Shown here in pieces: positions 1-5,183 of a DNA stretch of 5,183 nucleotides. How positions within the stretch are numbered: position 1 is the stretch's first letter; each line of letters begins with the position of its first letter. Below the pieces are notes generated by a model, which ran no database searches, was not told where the DNA came from, and was given only the letters and a program-made list of their open reading frames with translations. Both the position numbers and the translations under genes were made by a program. Source of the stretch: Bacteroidales bacterium (lineage in GTDB: Bacteria > Bacteroidota > Bacteroidia > Bacteroidales > Muribaculaceae); NCBI GenBank assembly GCA_004554255.1, contig SFNC01000127.1, forward strand, positions 1 through 5,183. The letters run 5' to 3'.

Positions 1-1
1 G

Positions 2-364
2 CTCACGCAGTGGATATGCCGCTACATTCAGGTCTATCTGTGGCTGCCCGTGTCGGACATATTCAGCACCATACTCGCCAAGATTCAGGTGTTGATGCTC
101 CAGAGCGACATCGAGCGCATGCAGACCGACCCCAACTTCTCGCTGGATTCCAGCGACGGGGTGTATATCGTGTTCATGATAATCGGCATCATCGGCTACT
201 TCACCATTCCGACGGTGGCGGGCTGGATCATTCAAGCCGGGGGCATGGGCGGCTACGGGCGCAACGTGAACCAGATGGCGGGACGCGCCGGAAGCATGGC
301 GGGCAGCGTGGCGGGTGCTACCGCAGGCAACATGGTCGGACGTGCCGGGAAACTGCTGAAATAA
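2..364 (+). CDS. traJ: Conjugative transposon protein TraJ, C-terminal part (5' end outside window)
   Basis: The open frame enters from the left edge and ends at TAA 362-364, giving the last 120 residues. TraJ is the polytopic inner-membrane protein of the CTnDOT-type transfer machine, usually compared with VirB6. Visible are an amphipathic N-terminal stretch (LTQWICRYIQVYLWLP), a polar segment, and one strong membrane helix at about bases 158-235 (VYIVFMIIGIIGYF and onward). A Gly/Ala/Met-rich tail follows, with five glycines spaced exactly four residues apart, and the protein ends GKLLK. An ATG at base 50 is in frame but lies inside the continuous reading frame, so it is not the true start. 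The next gene, traK, begins 31 bases after the stop, as in known elements. The name depends partly on the neighbours, because only the C-terminus is seen; VirB6 equivalence is family knowledge, not shown here. Confidence 0.85.
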   Translation, partial: LTQWICRYIQVYLWLPVSDIFSTILAKIQVLMLQSDIERMQTDPNFSLDSSDGVYIVFMIIGIIGYFTIPTVAGWIIQAGGMGGYGRNVNQMAGRAGSMAGSVAGATAGNMVGRAGKLLK

Positions 365-387
365 TCAATGTGCAATTATAAACGGAA

Positions 388-395
388 AAAGTAAA
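388..395 (+). promoter_or_regulatory. A-rich translation start context of traK
   Basis: The eight bases AAAGTAAA lie directly against the traK ATG, within a 31-base AT-rich gap (365-395). No GGAGG-like Shine-Dalgarno sequence is seen at normal spacing, which fits Bacteroidota, where A-rich leaders commonly stand in for it. The same eight bases precede the traN start. No TTTG / TAxxTTTG promoter pair was recognised in the gap, so this is read as a translation signal only. Confidence 0.45.
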
Positions 396-1019
396 ATGGA
401 ATTCAAGTCACTCAAAAACATCGAATCATCGTTCAGGCAGATACGCCTGTTCGGTATCGTCTTCCTCTCGCTGTGCGCCGTGATAACGGTATGGAGCGTG
501 TGGAGTTCCTACCGCTTCGCGGAGCGGCAGCGTGAAAAGATCTATGTGCTGGATAACGGCAAGTCGCTGATGCTGGCACTCTCGCAGGACCTCTCGCAGA
601 ACCGTCCGGCGGAAGCGAGGGAGCATGTGCGCCGCTTCCACGAGCTGTTTTTCACGCTCTCGCCCGAAAAGAGCGCGATAGAACACAACGTGAAGCGTGC
701 GTTGCTGCTGGCGGACAAGAGCGTGTACAACTACTATTCGGACTTCGCCGAGAAAGGGTACTACAACCGCATCATCGCCGGTAACATCAACCAAGTGCTG
801 AAAGTGGACAGTGTGGTGTGCGACTTCAACGGCTATCCCTACCGTGCCGTGACCTACGCCACGCAGAAGATCATCCGGCAGAGCAACGTCACAGAGCGCA
901 GCCTCGTGACCACTTGTCGCCTCTTGAACTCGTCTCGTTCGGACGACAACCCCAACGGGTTCACCATCGAGGGATTCACCATCATCGAGAACAAGGATTT
1001 ACAAACCATCAAAAGGTAA
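396..1019 (+). CDS. traK: Conjugative transposon protein TraK (VirB8-like inner-membrane protein)
   Basis: This 207-residue protein has the length and order expected of TraK in CTnDOT-type elements. It is a bitopic inner-membrane protein: a short cytoplasmic N-terminus (MEFKSLKNIESSFRQIR), one membrane helix at about residues 18-37, then a periplasmic domain of about 170 residues. That layout is the one of VirB8, its usual counterpart in type IV secretion, which helps assemble the inner-membrane complex. The periplasmic part opens with a charged helical region (about 40-118) and ends in a mixed region with the recognisable SVVCDFNGYPYRAVTYATQK stretch (139-158). Two cysteines, C142 and C174, could pair in the periplasm; that is inference. 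The ATG at 396 is the first in frame after the traJ stop and keeps the full N-terminal anchor. traL follows after six bases, pointing to one operon. Confidence 0.93.
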   Translation: MEFKSLKNIESSFRQIRLFGIVFLSLCAVITVWSVWSSYRFAERQREKIYVLDNGKSLMLALSQDLSQNRPAEAREHVRRFHELFFTLSPEKSAIEHNVKRALLLADKSVYNYYSDFAEKGYYNRIIAGNINQVLKVDSVVCDFNGYPYRAVTYATQKIIRQSNVTERSLVTTCRLLNSSRSDDNPNGFTIEGFTIIENKDLQTIKR

Positions 1020-1025
1020 ACGGAT

Positions 1026-1346
1026 ATGAAGAAAATCAAGAAATCATTTTGGGGCGCATATTGGAAACTCCATGACAAAAAGAAAATGCTGGTGGCAAGG
1101 CTCAGGGGCTATCTGGACGGTTTGCCGCCGAAGACACGCAGGCGCATCGTGCTGGCAATGCTCGCCGCATTCGCCACGCTTGCCCTCTACACTTTCGGTA
1201 AAGCCGTCTATGACATCGGCAGGAATGACGGTAGCCGGATGGTGACAGACCATGCCGGACAGGTGGAACTGTCCGTACAGCAAAAAACGGAAAATCACTT
1301 AATACCTTATTTATATGGAACAGACAAAGAACGAAACGAAGATTGA
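1026..1346 (+). CDS. traL: Conjugative transposon protein TraL (small bitopic membrane protein, DUF3989-type)
   Basis: A 106-residue protein between traK and traM, the place and size of TraL in CTnDOT-like elements. The first 40 residues are strongly basic and aromatic (MKKIKKSFWGAYWKLHDKKK, later KTRRR at 36-40), followed by one membrane helix at about 41-60. The positive-inside rule therefore puts the N-terminus in the cytoplasm and the short tail of about 45 residues in the periplasm. I know no established biochemical role; the family is assigned to the mating-pair apparatus by genetic context. The last 32 bases overlap the start of traM in another frame. Codons near the end turn AT-rich (TTA, ATA, TTA, TAT), unlike the rest of the gene, probably because this stretch also serves as the traM start region. 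The final ten or so residues may be poorly conserved for the same reason. Confidence 0.85.
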   Translation: MKKIKKSFWGAYWKLHDKKKMLVARLRGYLDGLPPKTRRRIVLAMLAAFATLALYTFGKAVYDIGRNDGSRMVTDHAGQVELSVQQKTENHLIPYLYGTDKERNED

Positions 1347-2685
1347 GAACAAGACGGAGAGCAAGCCCGAAAACAAGACGGCTCCCGGCAACGACAAGCC
1401 GAAGAAGGAGCGCAAGCCGCTGACCGAAGCCCAACGGCTGAAACGTCAGAAAATGATAGTGCTTCCCGCTATGGTGCTGGTATTCATCGGGGCGATGTGG
1501 CTGATATTCGCCCCGTCCTCCGGCAAGGAGCAGGAACCGGGAACAAGCGGCTACAACATCGAGATGCCCGACGCGGACAAGGAGAACCGCCGGATTATCG
1601 GTGACAAGGCGAAAGCCTACGAGCAGGGGGCAATGGAGGAACGGCAGGAGAACCGCAGCCGCGCCATGCAGCAGTTGGGCGACCTGTTCGACCGCGAAAC
1701 GGCGGCAGCGGATGGGGACAGCGACTTCGACCTTGCCAATCCCGGCGGAACGGAAGAGGCGGTGAAGCCCGCGCCGAAAACCATCCAGTCCTCGGCAGCT
1801 GCCTACCGTGACCTCAATGCCACACTCGGCAACTTCTACGAGCAGCCGAAGAACGACAATGCGGAGATGGACGAACTGCTGGAACGCATCGCCACGCTCG
1901 AATCCGAACTGGAAAGCGGAAAAGAGAGAAGCTCCACGATGGACGAGCAGGTGGCACTCATGGAAAAATCCTACGAGCTGGCGGCGAAGTACATGGGCGG
2001 TCAGAACGGCACGCAGGCGGCGGGACAGACCACAGAGCCGTCCCCCGTGCAGAAAGCCGGAAAGAATACGGCAAAACCCGTCAGGCAGGTGACGCATCAG
2101 GTGGTGTCCTCGCTCGGACAGCCCGTGAGCAATGCCGAATTTGTCGCTTCCTTCTCGCAGGAACGCAACCGCAGTTTCAACACGGCGGTGGGCATTACAA
2201 CCGTATCGGACAGGAACACCATACCGGCATGTGTCTATGGGGCGCAGAGCGTGACGGACGGGCAGGCGGTCAGGTTGCGCTTGCTGGAGCCGATGGCGGT
2301 AGCAGACCGGATCATTCCCCGTAATGCGGTGGTGGTCGGCGCAGCCAAGATTCAGGGCGAACGGCTCGCTATCGAAATCACCTCGCTGGAACACGACGGT
2401 ACGGTTATCCCGGTGGAGTTGGAGGTCTATGACACGGACGGACAGCCCGGCATATTCATCCCCAACTCGATGGAGATGAACGCTGTCCGGGAGGTTGCCG
2501 CCAACATGGGCGGCTCGCTGGGGAGCAGCATCAACATCTCCACCAATGCCGGGGCGCAGCTCGCCTCCGACTTGGGCAAGGGGCTGATACAAGGCACGAG
2601 CCAGTATATAGCCAAGAAGATGCGCACCGTCAAAGTGCATCTGAAAGCCGGGTACAGGGTCATGCTCTATCAAGGAGTGAATTAA
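1315..2685 (+). CDS. traM: Conjugative transposon protein TraM (VirB10-like envelope-spanning protein)
   Basis: This 456-residue protein is TraM, the VirB10-like protein that links inner and outer membranes in the Bacteroidota transfer machine. Visible in order: a Lys/Glu/Asn-rich cytoplasmic N-terminus (1-45), one membrane helix (about 48-67, IVLPAMVLVFIGAMWLIFAP), a long polar periplasmic linker, a predicted coiled coil (about 181-225, MDELLERIATLESELESGKE), a Gln/Thr/Pro/Ala-rich hinge (about 229-262), and a beta-rich C-terminal domain (about 275-456). The C-terminal domain has VirB10-like features: IPRNAVVVGAAK (334-345), SLEHDGTVIPVELEVYDTDG (357-376), a likely helical insertion (388-436), and a last strand VKVHLKAGYRVMLYQG. 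The start at 1315 overlaps traL by 32 bases. The next in-frame ATG (1453) would fall at the edge of the membrane helix and remove the cytoplasmic part, so 1315 is preferred. Family assignment is firm; the VirB10 parallel is by architecture. Confidence 0.95.
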   Translation: MEQTKNETKIENKTESKPENKTAPGNDKPKKERKPLTEAQRLKRQKMIVLPAMVLVFIGAMWLIFAPSSGKEQEPGTSGYNIEMPDADKENRRIIGDKAKAYEQGAMEERQENRSRAMQQLGDLFDRETAAADGDSDFDLANPGGTEEAVKPAPKTIQSSAAAYRDLNATLGNFYEQPKNDNAEMDELLERIATLESELESGKERSSTMDEQVALMEKSYELAAKYMGGQNGTQAAGQTTEPSPVQKAGKNTAKPVRQVTHQVVSSLGQPVSNAEFVASFSQERNRSFNTAVGITTVSDRNTIPACVYGAQSVTDGQAVRLRLLEPMAVADRIIPRNAVVVGAAKIQGERLAIEITSLEHDGTVIPVELEVYDTDGQPGIFIPNSMEMNAVREVAANMGGSLGSSINISTNAGAQLASDLGKGLIQGTSQYIAKKMRTVKVHLKAGYRVMLYQGVN

Positions 2686-2729
2686 GGAAATAATCAAATT
2701 TTTATTTACCACTAAAAATCCAAAGTAAA
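2686..2729 (+). promoter_or_regulatory. AT-rich traM-traN spacer with small inverted repeat and A-rich start context
   Basis: This 44-base gap is the largest between genes here and is strikingly AT-rich against GC-rich coding DNA. It holds a perfect 7-base inverted repeat, ATTTTTA (2698-2704) and TAAAAAT (2713-2719), around an 8-base loop. The stem has only A-T pairs, so it would be weak, and in AT-rich DNA it may be chance. There is no U-run after a GC stem, so it is not a convincing terminator. No clear Bacteroides promoter (TTTG, then TAxxTTTG) was found. AAAGTAAA (2722-2729) abuts the traN ATG, matching the traK leader. The likeliest role is an unstructured translation start region for traN. 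Confidence 0.4.
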
Positions 2730-3716
2730 ATGAAAAAAGTAATCATGATGTTTGCCCTCGCTATGGGCATCGCAACTGCCAACGCGCAGGAAAACGTAAC
2801 CGTTGGGCAAAGCAACGGAAGTGACCAACCGACCTTGACAAAGGAGGTCTATCCGCAGAAGGAGGCGGACGGCGACTTGTATCACGGTCTGACGAGAAAG
2901 CTGGGCTTTGACCGCATGGTTCCCCCGCACGGCTTGGAAGTGACCTACGACAAGACCGTGCATGTCATCTTCCCGGCGGAGGTGCGCTATGTCGATTTAG
3001 GCTCGCCCGACCTGATCGCGGGCAAAGCCGACGGAGCGGAGAACGTCATCCGTGTGAAGGCAACCGTGAGGAACTTCCCGAACGAAACCAACATGTCTGT
3101 CATCACGGAGGACGGGAGTTTCTACACCTTCAACGTGAAGTACGCCGCCGAGCCGCTGCTGCTCAATGTGGAGATGTGCGACTTCATCCATGACGGCGAG
3201 GCGGTGAACCGCCCGAACAACGCGCAGGAAATCTACCTGAAAGAGCTGGGCAGCGAAAGCCCGATGCTGGTGCGCCTTATCATGAAGTCCATCCACAAGC
3301 AGAACAAACGTGAGGTGAAGCATATCGGCTGCAAGCGTTTCGGCATCCAGTACCTTCTGAAAGGCATATACACGCACAACGGGCTTCTGTATTTCCACAC
3401 GGAAATCAGGAACCAGAGCAACGTGCCTTTCGATGTGGACTACATCACATGGAAAATCGTGGACAAGAAGGTGGCGAAGCGTACCGCCGTGCAGGAGCGT
3501 GTCATCCTGCCGCTCCGCGCACAGAACTACGCCACGTTCGTGCCGGGCAAAAAAAGCGAGCGCACGGTCTTCACGATGGCGAAGTTCACCATCCCCGACG
3601 GCAAGTGCCTCGTGGTGGAGCTGAACGAGAAGAACGGAGGTCGCCACCAGTCTTTCGTGATCGAAAATGAGGATTTGGTACGTGCAAACACGATTAACGA
3701 ACTCCAAGTGCGCTGA
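2730..3716 (+). CDS. traN: Conjugative transposon protein TraN (DUF4138, VirB9-like secreted protein)
   Basis: A 328-residue protein matching TraN (DUF4138 family) in size, position and sequence character. It starts with a clear signal peptide, MKKVIMMFALAMGIATANA, with probable cleavage before Gln20 (ANA, then QEN), a form common in Bacteroidota. The mature protein has a short polar lead, then a beta-rich N-terminal domain from about residue 69 (LEVTYDKTVHVIFPAEVRYV, then DLGSPDLI) through about 150. A second beta-rich domain follows at about 190-320 (YLLKGIYTHNGLLYFHTEIR, FDVDYITWKI). This two-domain arrangement resembles VirB9, which joins VirB10 to form the outer-membrane core complex; TraM directly upstream fits a partnership. 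Equivalence to VirB9 is by architecture and context. The start at 2730 keeps the whole signal peptide. traO follows two bases after the stop, so the two are probably translated in a coupled way. Confidence 0.95.
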   Translation: MKKVIMMFALAMGIATANAQENVTVGQSNGSDQPTLTKEVYPQKEADGDLYHGLTRKLGFDRMVPPHGLEVTYDKTVHVIFPAEVRYVDLGSPDLIAGKADGAENVIRVKATVRNFPNETNMSVITEDGSFYTFNVKYAAEPLLLNVEMCDFIHDGEAVNRPNNAQEIYLKELGSESPMLVRLIMKSIHKQNKREVKHIGCKRFGIQYLLKGIYTHNGLLYFHTEIRNQSNVPFDVDYITWKIVDKKVAKRTAVQERVILPLRAQNYATFVPGKKSERTVFTMAKFTIPDGKCLVVELNEKNGGRHQSFVIENEDLVRANTINELQVR

Positions 3717-3718
3717 CC

Positions 3719-4294
3719 ATGAGAAAGCACATCGCAATAATCATCGCGTCGCTTGCACTCTTCACGGGGCAGGCGCACGCCCAGCGATGCCTGCCGAAGA
3801 TGCAGGGTATCGAGGTCAGGGCGAATCTGGCAGACGGCTTCAAACCCGGCGGTAACGACGGCGGGTACAGTTTCGGGGCGGCTCTCTCCACCTACACGAA
3901 GAAGGGTAATAAATGGGTGTTCGGAGGTGAGTATATTCTGAAGAACAACCCCTACAAGGACACTTCCATACCTGTGGCGCAGTTCACGGCGGAAGGCGGC
4001 TACTATTTCAAGATACTTTCCGATGCCCGTAAAATCGTGTTCGTCTATGCGGGGGCTTCGGCTCTCGCCGGGTATGAATCGGTGAATTGGGGCGAAAAGG
4101 TGCTGCATGACGGCTCGACACTGCATGACCGGGACGCCTTCGTCTATGGCGGTGCGCTGACGCTGGACGTGGAGTTTTACGTGGCTGACCGTATCGCCCT
4201 GCTCGCCAACCTCCGGGAGCGTTGCCTGTGGGGTGGCGACACGAAGAAATTTCATACGCAGTGGGGCATGGGTATAAAGTTCATCATCAACTGA
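3719..4294 (+). CDS. traO: Conjugative transposon protein TraO (probable small beta-barrel envelope protein)
   Basis: A 191-residue protein in the traO position with the expected size. It has an export signal (MRKHIAIIIASLALFTGQAHA) with likely cleavage after residue 21, before Gln22. The mature protein of about 170 residues shows repeated short alternating strands rich in Gly and aromatics: YSFGAALSTY (50-59), KWVFGGEYIL (65-74), AEGGYYFKIL (91-100), KIVFVYAGASALAGY (105-119), FVYGGALTLDVEFYV (141-155), and a terminal WGMGIKFIIN. This pattern suits a small outer-membrane beta-barrel, although the C-terminus is Asn rather than the usual aromatic residue. Cys24 lies two residues beyond the likely cleavage site, and no lipobox surrounds it, so a lipoprotein is unlikely. 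TraO belongs to the mating apparatus; its exact part is not known to me. Its start is two bases after the traN stop, and its stop shares one base with traP. Confidence 0.92.
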   Translation: MRKHIAIIIASLALFTGQAHAQRCLPKMQGIEVRANLADGFKPGGNDGGYSFGAALSTYTKKGNKWVFGGEYILKNNPYKDTSIPVAQFTAEGGYYFKILSDARKIVFVYAGASALAGYESVNWGEKVLHDGSTLHDRDAFVYGGALTLDVEFYVADRIALLANLRERCLWGGDTKKFHTQWGMGIKFIIN

Positions 4295-5183
4295 TGCGCC
4301 GCATGGAACGGACGGATATAGACACTATGAGGCAAATATCCCTCGCGGACTTTCTCGCACGGTTGGGACATGAGCCTGTCCGAAGGAGCGGAAACGAGCT
4401 GTGGTATCATGCGCCATACCGCAATGAGCGCACGCCCTCTTTCCGCGTGAACGTGGCGAAACGGCTCTGGTACGACTTCGGCTTGGGCAAGGGCGGTGAC
4501 ATCTTCACGCTTGCCGGGGAGTTTGCCCGAAGCGGTGACTTCATGGCGCAGGCGGGATTCATAGCGGAAACTGTGCGTATGCCATTTGTCTCAGCGAAAA
4601 AGCCGTTGTACCTGCCGGAACCGTCCGAACCTGCCTTTGAGGGAGTGGAAGCCGTCCCGCTGCTCCGCTCACCACTGACGGACTATCTGGCGGAACGGGG
4701 CATCCCTTATGCCGTTGCATCCCGCCACTGCTGCCGCCTGAACTATGGCGTGCGTGGAAAGCGGTATTTCACAGTTGGCTTCCCGAACGTGGCTGGTGGC
4801 TACGAAATCCGGAGCCGCTATTTTAAGGGTTGCATACCACCCAAAGATGTGTCACTGATAAAACCGGAAGATACCGCCTCTGACGTATGCAGCGTGTTCG
4901 AGGGTTTCATGGACTTTCTGTCCGCTGACACACTCGGCATAGGCGGCAATGGCGACAGCCTTGTGCTGAACTCCGTCGCCAACGTAGGCAAGGCGGTGAA
5001 ACACTTGGACGGGTACGGGCGCATCGACTGCTTCCTCGACCGTGACGAATCCGGGCGGAGGACGCTGGAAGTCCTCAAAGGACACTACGGCGGACGTGTC
5101 TGTGACCGTTCCGCACTCTATGACGGTTGCAAGGACTTGAACGAGTATCTGCAACGGACAGCAAAAAAAGAAATGAACAATAA
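4294..5183 (+). CDS. traP: Conjugative transposon protein TraP, primase-like Toprim protein (3' end outside window)
   Basis: The frame opens at ATG 4294, sharing one base with the traO stop (TGATG), and stays open for 296 full codons to the right edge. It is probably near complete, since TraP is about this long. The N-terminal region (about 38-75) has the CHC2 primase zinc-finger scaffold, with ERTPSF (45-50) and YDFGLGKGGD (60-69). All four expected metal ligands are replaced: A40, R43, D61 and L64. A Toprim domain follows (about 198-290): E203 in VFEGFMDFL, the acidic pair D249 and D251 in FLDRDESG, and a trailing KDLNEYL (280-286). TraP is a cytoplasmic DnaG-like protein and may prime the complementary strand after transfer; this activity is inferred. 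Other in-frame starts are 4303 and 4327. The TGATG coupling favours 4294, but 4303 (MERTDID) is nearly as good. Confidence 0.9.
   Translation, partial: MRRMERTDIDTMRQISLADFLARLGHEPVRRSGNELWYHAPYRNERTPSFRVNVAKRLWYDFGLGKGGDIFTLAGEFARSGDFMAQAGFIAETVRMPFVSAKKPLYLPEPSEPAFEGVEAVPLLRSPLTDYLAERGIPYAVASRHCCRLNYGVRGKRYFTVGFPNVAGGYEIRSRYFKGCIPPKDVSLIKPEDTASDVCSVFEGFMDFLSADTLGIGGNGDSLVLNSVANVGKAVKHLDGYGRIDCFLDRDESGRRTLEVLKGHYGGRVCDRSALYDGCKDLNEYLQRTAKKEMNN

Noticed and set aside
10..381. A plus-strand 123-codon frame overlapping the end of traJ.
   Set aside because: It is rich in Arg, His and Gly and runs out of frame with traJ. The traJ frame gives a membrane helix and the expected tail.
1102..2712. 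A 536-codon open frame on the minus strand opposite traL-traM.
   Set aside because: It is in exact codon register with traM, so each of its codons is the reverse complement of a traM codon. Stops would appear only where traM uses TTA, CTA or TCA, which this GC-biased gene avoids. The translation is rich in Arg, His and Leu with no recognisable domain, and traM is a firm family match.
2997..3737. A 246-codon minus-strand frame opposite traN.
   Set aside because: It lies in codon register with traN and is explained by the same codon avoidance. It shows no domain or start context of its own.
3839..3845. TraO Cys24 (codon shortly before this stretch) as a lipoprotein acylation site.
   Set aside because: The residues before it (AHAQRC) do not form a lipobox, and a standard A-x-A cleavage site lies just upstream.
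3527..4255. A 242-codon minus-strand frame across the traN-traO junction.
   Set aside because: It is in register with traO and antisense to two well-supported secreted proteins. No recognisable protein features were seen.
4852..5154. Minus-strand frames opposite the Toprim part of traP, including one at 4818-5078.
   Set aside because: The plus strand carries clear Toprim motifs (E203, D249, D251, KDLNEYL) in one continuous frame, so these are shadows.
5173..5183. Possible start of the next gene (traQ) at ATG 5173, or a traP stop at TAA 5181-5183.
   Set aside because: ATG 5173 is in frame with traP, so it reads as a traP codon, and the terminal TAA is out of that frame. Too little sequence remains to call either.

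Overview
The window is an internal piece of the conjugative-transfer (tra) operon of a CTnDOT/CTnERL-type integrative and conjugative element from a Bacteroidota host (Bacteroides, Parabacteroides, Prevotella, Alistipes and relatives). The identification rests on gene order and protein character: seven tightly packed plus-strand genes match traJ-traK-traL-traM-traN-traO-traP in that order and at the expected sizes. Two further features fit this phylum: A-rich start regions without a clear Shine-Dalgarno sequence, and signal peptides ending A-x-A before Gln. The coding DNA looks GC-rich (G/C-rich third positions, few TTA/CTA/TCA codons), richer than many Bacteroides chromosomes. The exact GC was not computed and the host genus cannot be read from this piece.

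Layout: 2-364, 3' end of traJ (polytopic inner-membrane protein, VirB6-like), cut by the left edge; 396-1019 traK (bitopic membrane protein, VirB8-like); 1026-1346 traL (small bitopic membrane protein); 1315-2685 traM (VirB10-like), starting inside traL; 2686-2729, the largest gap, AT-rich; 2730-3716 traN (secreted, VirB9-like, DUF4138); 3719-4294 traO (secreted, likely small beta-barrel envelope protein); 4294-5183 traP (primase-like Toprim protein), sharing one base with traO and still open at the right edge.

Together traJ-traO supply much of the envelope-spanning part of a type IV secretion system of the Bacteroidota class (MPF_B). TraJ, TraK and TraL sit in the inner membrane, TraM bridges inner and outer membranes, and TraN and TraO are periplasmic or outer-membrane parts. 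TraP is cytoplasmic and probably handles DNA during or after transfer. No promoter, terminator, RNA gene, insertion sequence, CRISPR array, origin of transfer or cargo gene was found; the segment looks like the middle of one long transcript.

Nothing here amounts to a wholly new system. The points most worth a second look are the TraP zinc-finger fold that has lost all four metal ligands while its Toprim acidic residues remain, a perfect five-glycine zipper at the TraJ C-terminus, the nested traM start in a locally AT-rich stretch of traL, and an identical 11-base start context shared by traK and traN.
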